This document shows positions 7,283 through 10,146 of a stretch of 10,146 nt of DNA, one piece after another (the stretch's first letter is position 1; every line of letters starts with the position of its first letter). The stretch is from the NCBI GenBank assembly GCA_024653385.1, contig JANLFZ010000214.1, positions 1-10,146 of the forward strand, written 5' to 3'. The notes under the pieces were generated by a model that was given only the letters and a program-made list of their open reading frames with translations, had not been told where the DNA came from and did no database searches. The position numbers and the translations under genes were made by a program. The stretch is from Thermoguttaceae bacterium. Its GTDB lineage: Bacteria > Planctomycetota > Planctomycetia > Pirellulales > Thermoguttaceae.

Positions 7283-7316
7283 GCTTGACCAATCAAGCAC
7301 TTCGATCCTGAGATCG
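7283..7316. promoter_or_regulatory. Two adjacent dyads, candidate activator-binding sites
   Basis: GCTTGA-CCAA-TCAAGC (7283-7298) has perfect 6-bp arms. CGATC-CTGA-GATCG (7303-7316) has perfect 5-bp arms. Both have 4-bp spacers and their centres lie 19 bp apart, about two helical turns. They sit roughly 35-70 bp upstream of the candidate -24 element. Dimeric NtrC-family activators bind paired dyads upstream of sigma-54 promoters, so these are the best candidate enhancer sites in the window. The role is inferred. Confidence 0.4.
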
Positions 7317-7322
7317 GACCGG

Positions 7323-7376
7323 CCGCGAGCAGGTGTCCCGGGGGCCTCGCGGAATTCCGTCGCGGAACGCGCGGAA
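7323..7376. repeat. Cluster of CGCGGAA repeats and dyads
   Basis: CGCGGAA occurs three times on the plus strand (7348-7354, 7361-7367, 7370-7376). The first two copies extend to TCGCGGAA, 13 bp apart. Overlapping symmetry includes GGAATTCC (7351-7358), TTCCG-TCG-CGGAA (7355-7367), and CCGCGAG (7323-7329) pairing with CTCGCGG (7346-7352). It may be a protein-binding cluster in the divergent control region, or simple GC-rich repetition. Confidence 0.35.
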
Positions 7377-7395
7377 GCCCGCTGGTACGCAACCC

Positions 7396-7424
7396 TTGTT
7401 CGACGCCACCCGGCCGGGTAGTAT
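7396..7424 (+). promoter_or_regulatory. Weak sigma-70-type promoter candidate for the small membrane gene
   Basis: TTGTTC (7396-7401), a 17-bp spacer and TAGTAT (7419-7424) fit -35/-10 spacing, with three and four consensus bases respectively. Transcription would begin near 7431, about 35 nt before the ATG at 7466. It is the best such pair on this strand in the gap, but weak. Confidence 0.3.
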
Positions 7425-7452
7425 GAACCGGAGAAGCGGGCAGACAGCTTGT

Positions 7453-7457
7453 GGAGG
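7453..7457 (+). promoter_or_regulatory. Ribosome binding site that decides the start at 7466
   Basis: GGAGG lies 8 nt before ATG at 7466. The GTG at 7451 would place this purine run inside the coding region and has no comparable signal of its own, so the ATG is preferred. Confidence 0.6.
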
Positions 7458-7465
7458 GCGCGGAA

Positions 7466-7903
7466 ATGCGGTGCGCGCGAAGAACCCCGCTCGACGTGAC
7501 GATGCCCTGCGCCGCGTGGCTCGGCGCGCTGGGCATCTCGGGCGTTGGTTCTATTGTGGGCTTGGTGGGCTTCGCGATCGTCTGCCTCGTCTTGGGCATT
7601 GTCTATTGCCTCTTGCGCGAGAACGTCGTCGAGGCCGGATCGACTGATGCGTCAAGTCCGCAAACCATCGCGTCGTTCACCAACGAGGTGGACGCCGCCG
7701 TCGTGGTGGGCGCTCTGGAGGACGCGGGAATCCACGCCATGGCGGTGGGCGGGTACACCAGCGGGTTCCGGGCCGAAGCGCCCGGCGAGGTCCGCGTGGT
7801 CGTCGCCCTGGGCGACGTGGGCCGCGCGCGAGACGTGATGCGCGAGATGCGTTTGGGCCGTGAAGGGCCTGAGGGGACGCAAGCCGAGGCGGATACGCCG
7901 TAG
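7466..7903 (+). CDS. Small membrane-anchored DUF2007-like protein, 145 aa
   Basis: No enzymatic function is recognised. One long hydrophobic segment (about residues 21-50, ALGISGVGSIVGLVGFAIVC then LVLGIVYCLL) anchors the protein. A short charged linker follows, then a soluble domain with IASFTNEVDAAVVVGALEDA (68-87), GIHAMAVGGYTSGFRAEAPG (88-107) and EVRVVVALGDVGRARDVMRE. This pattern (alternating strand, 'AxxxxxALExAGI', 'GFRAEAPGxVxVxV', C-terminal helix) resembles DUF2007, a small ferredoxin-fold domain called a putative signal-transducing protein. ATG 7466 is chosen for its GGAGG; GTG 7451 would add five residues and ATG 7502 would remove twelve. The gene diverges from the Etf-Hdr operon and may share its control region. 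The tail after about residue 130 is low-complexity and acidic. Confidence 0.75.
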   Translation: MRCARRTPLDVTMPCAAWLGALGISGVGSIVGLVGFAIVCLVLGIVYCLLRENVVEAGSTDASSPQTIASFTNEVDAAVVVGALEDAGIHAMAVGGYTSGFRAEAPGEVRVVVALGDVGRARDVMREMRLGREGPEGTQAEADTP

Positions 7904-7915
7904 GGAGCCGCGTAA

Positions 7916-7936
7916 CCCTTCGGCGTGCCCGAAGGG
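7916..7936. terminator. Hairpin CCCTTCGG/CCGAAGGG after the small membrane gene
   Basis: Perfect 8-bp arms (7916-7923 and 7929-7936) around a 5-nt loop, 13 bp after the stop codon. It lies between convergent genes and could stop transcription from either side. There is no T-run on either strand, so it is not a canonical intrinsic terminator. It abuts and overlaps by three bases the REPIN-like repeat that follows. Confidence 0.45.
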
Positions 7937-7985
7937 GACAGTCCCATGTTCGCGCTCCTTCGCCGCGAGAATGGGCACAGTCCCC
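7934..7985. repeat. REPIN-like inverted repeat with GGGGACAGTCCC / GGGCACAGTCCCC ends
   Basis: A 52-bp intergenic element lies between convergent genes. The left arm (7934-7954) begins GGGGACAGTCCCAT and the right arm (7964-7985) ends ATGGGCACAGTCCCC. The arms are an imperfect inverted repeat, with two mismatches and a one-base bulge or so in each outer half, around a 9-nt loop (7955-7963). Each end is itself an interrupted palindrome (GGGAC-A-GTCCC at 7935-7945). Two inverted copies of a short palindromic unit around a spacer is the architecture of REPINs, which RAYT transposases mobilise in trans. No RAYT gene is in the window. It may also help end transcription. Confidence 0.55.
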
Positions 7986-8015
7986 GGGGAACGGCTACCC
8001 AGTCGCGCGCGGCCG

Positions 8016-9347
8016 TCAGATCAGCCCGTGCTTGATCAGCTTGTCGCGGAACGTCGAGGGCTTCATACCCAGTGCGGCCGCGGCGGCGGTCTTATTGCCG
8101 CCGGCGGCCTCGAGGGCGTTTTGGAGCAGCTCGCGCTCGGTTCGGTCGATGGTGGCCTGGAAGGGTCCCGGCGGTAGCGGTTCCTTCCTTGCCGCTTCTT
8201 CGAGTTCCGGGCGCAGGAGTTCGGCGGTGATCGTCCCCGCGCCGAGCAGGTAGGCGCGCTGGAGCACGTGGAGCAACTCGCGGACGTTTCCGGGCCAATC
8301 GTGTCGGCGGAGGAGTTCGGCGGCGGCGGGCTCGAGACGCGCCGGCTGCCTGCCCGCGATGCGGCGCAGCAGGTGCTCGGCGACGACCGGGATATCGTCG
8401 CGGCGTTCGCGCAAGGGCGGGATGTTCACGCGCAACACGTCGAGCCGGTAGTAGAGATCCTGGCGGAACGTGCCCGCGGCGATCTTCTGGAGCAGGTTGC
8501 GTTTGGTCGAAGCGATGATGCGCACATCGGCGCGCAACGGCGTGGCGCCGCCGACGCGCTCGAACACCTTCTCTTCGATCGCGCGGAGCAGCTTGGCCTG
8601 GTGTTCGAGGGGGATGTCGTCGACGTCGTCGAGGTACAGGGTGCCGCCCTTGGCGAGTTCGAAGCGGCCCAGCCGGCGCTGCTCGGCGCCGGTGAACGAC
8701 CCCTTCTCGTGGCCGTACAGTTCGCTTTCGATGAGCTGGCTGGGGAAGAGGGTGCAGCCGACCTTGACGAAGGGGGCATTGCGCCGGGGCGAGTTCCGGT
8801 GGATCGTCGAGGCGACGAGGTCCTTGCCGCAGCCCGTCTCGCCGCACAAGAGCACATTGGCGTCGGAGCGGGAACAGATCTCGATCATGCGGCGGACGCG
8901 GCGGATGGCCGACGACTGGCCGACGACCACCTGGTCGATGTGCCCCGGGCCCGCCTCGATCCCATCCCCGTGCGGTTCGGCGGCGCGGCGGTCGCGTTCG
9001 ATGCGGGCCAAGAGGGGGAGGATGTCCTCGTTGCGGAAGGGCTTGGTGACGAAGTCGTAGGCGCCGAGCTTGCCCGCCTCGACCGCCAGGGGGATGCTGC
9101 CGTAGGCGGTCATGATGATCACTTCGGCGTCGGCGAGGTGATTGCCCTTGATCCGCTTGAGCAGCTCGATCCCGTCGACCTTGGGCATTTTCAGGTCGGT
9201 GACGACGACGTCGAACCGTTCGGCCTCGATGCGTTGGAGGGCCTCGGCCCCGTCGGCGGCGGTCACCACCTCGTGGCCTTGGGCCTCCAAATCGTGGGCG
9301 AGGGTCACCCGCTTGAGTTTCTCGTCGTCGGCAACCAGGATTCTCAT
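8016..9347 (-). CDS. NtrC-family sigma-54-dependent response regulator, 443 aa
   Basis: Two-component activator that remodels sigma-54 RNA polymerase at -24/-12 promoters. The receiver (about 1-120) has acidic D7-D8, phospho-acceptor D51 in VVVTDLKMP, T80 and K102 in TKPF, so it looks competent. The AAA+ domain (about 138-370) has Walker A GETGCGKD (169-176), the sigma-54 contact loop GSFTGA (216-221, a common variant of GAFTGA), Walker B TLYLDDVDD (236-244, Asp instead of the usual Glu), FRQDLYYRL (294-302) and GNVRELL (353-359). A Fis-type helix-turn-helix ends the protein (about 415-440: GGNKTAAAAALGMKPSTFRD). Its frame stays open upstream beyond 9347, but MRILVADDE is the natural N-terminus of a receiver. 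No strong ribosome site precedes it, suggesting coupling with the gene 26 bp upstream. Its target is unproven; the nearby Etf-Hdr operon is the obvious candidate. Confidence 0.94.
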   Translation of the reverse strand: MRILVADDEKLKRVTLAHDLEAQGHEVVTAADGAEALQRIEAERFDVVVTDLKMPKVDGIELLKRIKGNHLADAEVIIMTAYGSIPLAVEAGKLGAYDFVTKPFRNEDILPLLARIERDRRAAEPHGDGIEAGPGHIDQVVVGQSSAIRRVRRMIEICSRSDANVLLCGETGCGKDLVASTIHRNSPRRNAPFVKVGCTLFPSQLIESELYGHEKGSFTGAEQRRLGRFELAKGGTLYLDDVDDIPLEHQAKLLRAIEEKVFERVGGATPLRADVRIIASTKRNLLQKIAAGTFRQDLYYRLDVLRVNIPPLRERRDDIPVVAEHLLRRIAGRQPARLEPAAAELLRRHDWPGNVRELLHVLQRAYLLGAGTITAELLRPELEEAARKEPLPPGPFQATIDRTERELLQNALEAAGGNKTAAAAALGMKPSTFRDKLIKHGLI

Positions 9348-9373
9348 AGACGGAAGGCGCGAGGGCGCGACGG

Positions 9374-10146
9374 TCAGTACGAGGCCATGTCCCAGACGAT
9401 GTGGTCGGCCAGCGCCGCGATGGTCCGCGCGTCGAGGCAGGCCAGCCCGCCCAGGTCGTCGGGTTGCACGGCCATCGTCGTCACCTTGCCGGCGGCTTCG
9501 CCGGGTTCCACGCCGAAATCGGGCTTGGTGTTGCGCACGAGGCTGCCGGGCAACAGCCCGCTGTCCTTCGCCAAGAGCACCATCAGCCGGTCGCAGGTGG
9601 TGGCGGTGCTGAGGATGTTGCCGGGCGTCAGATAGGCCTCGCCCGGCGTGATCACCACCGGGAACATCCGCGCCAGGAGGCGCTGCCCGATCTGCCACCC
9701 CAAGCCCTCGTTGCGCCACAAGAGCCCTGGGGCCGAAAGCAACTGCACCTTGTGGCCGTTGCGGTTGGTGATGGCGATGCTGCTGATGGGCTCGGAGGGC
9801 TCGCGCGGCCGGTCGGTCTTGGGCGGATGGAGTTCGCGGGTTTGGAAGACGGCCGCCAGGATGTCGGCGATCTCGTTGTCGGCGAAGGGCTCGACCGCGT
9901 AATAGAAGATCTTGTGCTTTCGGTAGGCCGACTCCCAGTCGCTGCGCGGCGAGCCGACCACGACGATGCGCAGCGTGGGGGCGCGGTCGTTGACCAGGCC
10001 GGCGACCGCGGGACCGGCCTCGCCCAGCGACGCGGCATCGAGGAACACGGCGCACCCTTCGGCGTCGGCCAGCGCCGCGGCCACGGCGTCGCGATCCGCC
10101 GCCCGTCGCACCCGGCAACCCAACGCCGAGAGCTTCTTGGTCTGTT
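9374..10146 (-). CDS. Partial protein with degenerate receiver-like region and unknown C-terminal domain
   Basis: The 5' end lies beyond the right edge; 256 codons are visible. The frame reads through to the edge, so a TTG at 10123 is not taken as the start. In-window residues about 1-100 resemble the second half of a CheY-like receiver: CAVFLDA (31-37) sits where the phospho-Asp strand would be, LRIVVVGS (58-65) resembles strand four, and YYAVEPF (81-87) resembles the 'vxKPF' strand with Glu in place of the conserved Lys. After a proline-rich linker (about 106-120) comes a domain of about 135 residues that I do not recognise. It contains SAPGLLWRNEGLGWQIGQRL, PVVITPGEAYLTPGNILSTA, TTCDRLMVLLA and VTTMAVQPDDLGGLACLDAR. 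It lies 26 bp upstream of the sigma-54 regulator, on the same strand, so a sensory or signalling role in that pathway is plausible but unproven. Confidence 0.7.
   Translation of the reverse strand, partial: QTKKLSALGCRVRRAADRDAVAAALADAEGCAVFLDAASLGEAGPAVAGLVNDRAPTLRIVVVGSPRSDWESAYRKHKIFYYAVEPFADNEIADILAAVFQTRELHPPKTDRPREPSEPISSIAITNRNGHKVQLLSAPGLLWRNEGLGWQIGQRLLARMFPVVITPGEAYLTPGNILSTATTCDRLMVLLAKDSGLLPGSLVRNTKPDFGVEPGEAAGKVTTMAVQPDDLGGLACLDARTIAALADHIVWDMASY

Larger units (their letters stand above)
7181..7465. promoter_or_regulatory. Divergent intergenic control region
   Basis: This 285-bp gap separates the leftward Etf-Hdr operon from the rightward small membrane gene and is the only sizeable non-coding stretch in the window. 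It contains a ribosome site, a sigma-54-type promoter candidate, several inverted repeats and a weak sigma-70-type promoter. No coding frame with convincing composition and start, and no tRNA-like fold, was seen here. Confidence 0.7.

Noticed and set aside
7247..7295. A second sigma-54 site candidate on the minus strand, TGGTCAAGCGTTGC
   Set aside because: GG and GC are separated by 9 rather than 10 nt, which sigma-54 does not normally tolerate.
7285..7314. TTGACC with an 18-bp spacer and TGAGAT as a sigma-70 promoter on the plus strand
   Set aside because: The -10 matches only three of six bases, the start point would be about 145 bp from the gene, and the TTGACC is part of the GCTTGA-N4-TCAAGC dyad.
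7181..7465. A riboswitch, tRNA or small RNA in the divergent gap
   Set aside because: No cloverleaf, no recognisable aptamer core and no T-tract terminator was seen. The inverted repeats fit protein sites better.
7934..7985. A CRISPR repeat
   Set aside because: There is only one palindromic element, with no regularly spaced copies, leader or cas genes.
8016..10118. Sigma-54 regulator frame extended upstream to 700 codons
   Set aside because: The extra N-terminus is arginine-rich shadow of the neighbouring gene. The receiver begins properly at MRILVADDE (9347).
10123..10123. TTG as the start of the right-edge protein
   Set aside because: The frame continues upstream to the window edge without a stop and the receiver-like domain would otherwise lack its first strands, so the true start is probably outside.

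Overview
The window is GC-rich bacterial DNA that is almost fully coding, mostly on the minus strand. HdrA, an electron-transfer flavoprotein (Etf) and a membrane quinone-type oxidoreductase in one operon point to an anaerobe, or at least a bacterium with strongly reducing, membrane-linked flavin and Fe-S electron transfer. The taxon cannot be fixed from sequence alone. The small membrane-anchored DUF2007-like protein and the GGGGACAGTCCC-type intergenic repeat make me lean weakly towards Planctomycetota or Desulfobacterota-like lineages.

Layout. Positions 1-7180 hold a five-gene operon read on the minus strand, so its first gene is on the right. The order is: a soluble Fe-S protein joining an HdrC-type ferredoxin domain to an HdrB/HdrD-type domain (404 aa); etfB (257 aa); etfA (324 aa); a 750-aa membrane protein joining a NarI/HdrE-like cytochrome-type domain to an HdrD-like domain; and hdrA (at least 660 aa, running off the left edge). 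The genes overlap by 4 bp twice, are 6 bp apart once, and overlap by 17 bp once, so they are almost certainly cotranscribed and translationally coupled. Positions 7181-7465 are a divergent regulatory region. It holds a good -24/-12 (sigma-54) promoter candidate facing the operon, several inverted repeats, and a weak sigma-70 candidate facing right. Positions 7466-7903 (+) encode a 145-aa membrane-anchored DUF2007-like protein. Positions 7904-8015, between convergent genes, contain a compact hairpin and a REPIN-like inverted repeat. Positions 8016-9347 (-) encode an NtrC-family, sigma-54-dependent response regulator. Positions 9374-10146 (-) encode the C-terminal 256 residues of a protein with a degenerate receiver-like segment and an unrecognised C-terminal domain.

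How it may work together (inference). Etf would collect electrons from acyl-CoA dehydrogenases or another flavin donor. The membrane HdrE-HdrD fusion resembles the ETF:menaquinone oxidoreductases (EMO) and would exchange those electrons with the quinone pool. HdrA and the soluble HdrC/HdrB-like protein would add a flavin-based branch, possibly bifurcating or confurcating, to ferredoxin or another partner. The nearby sigma-54 activator is a natural candidate to drive the operon's sigma-54-type promoter. The most interesting feature is this Etf-Hdr electron-transfer island with two paralogous CCG-domain proteins flanking etfBA, both with altered cluster ligands.
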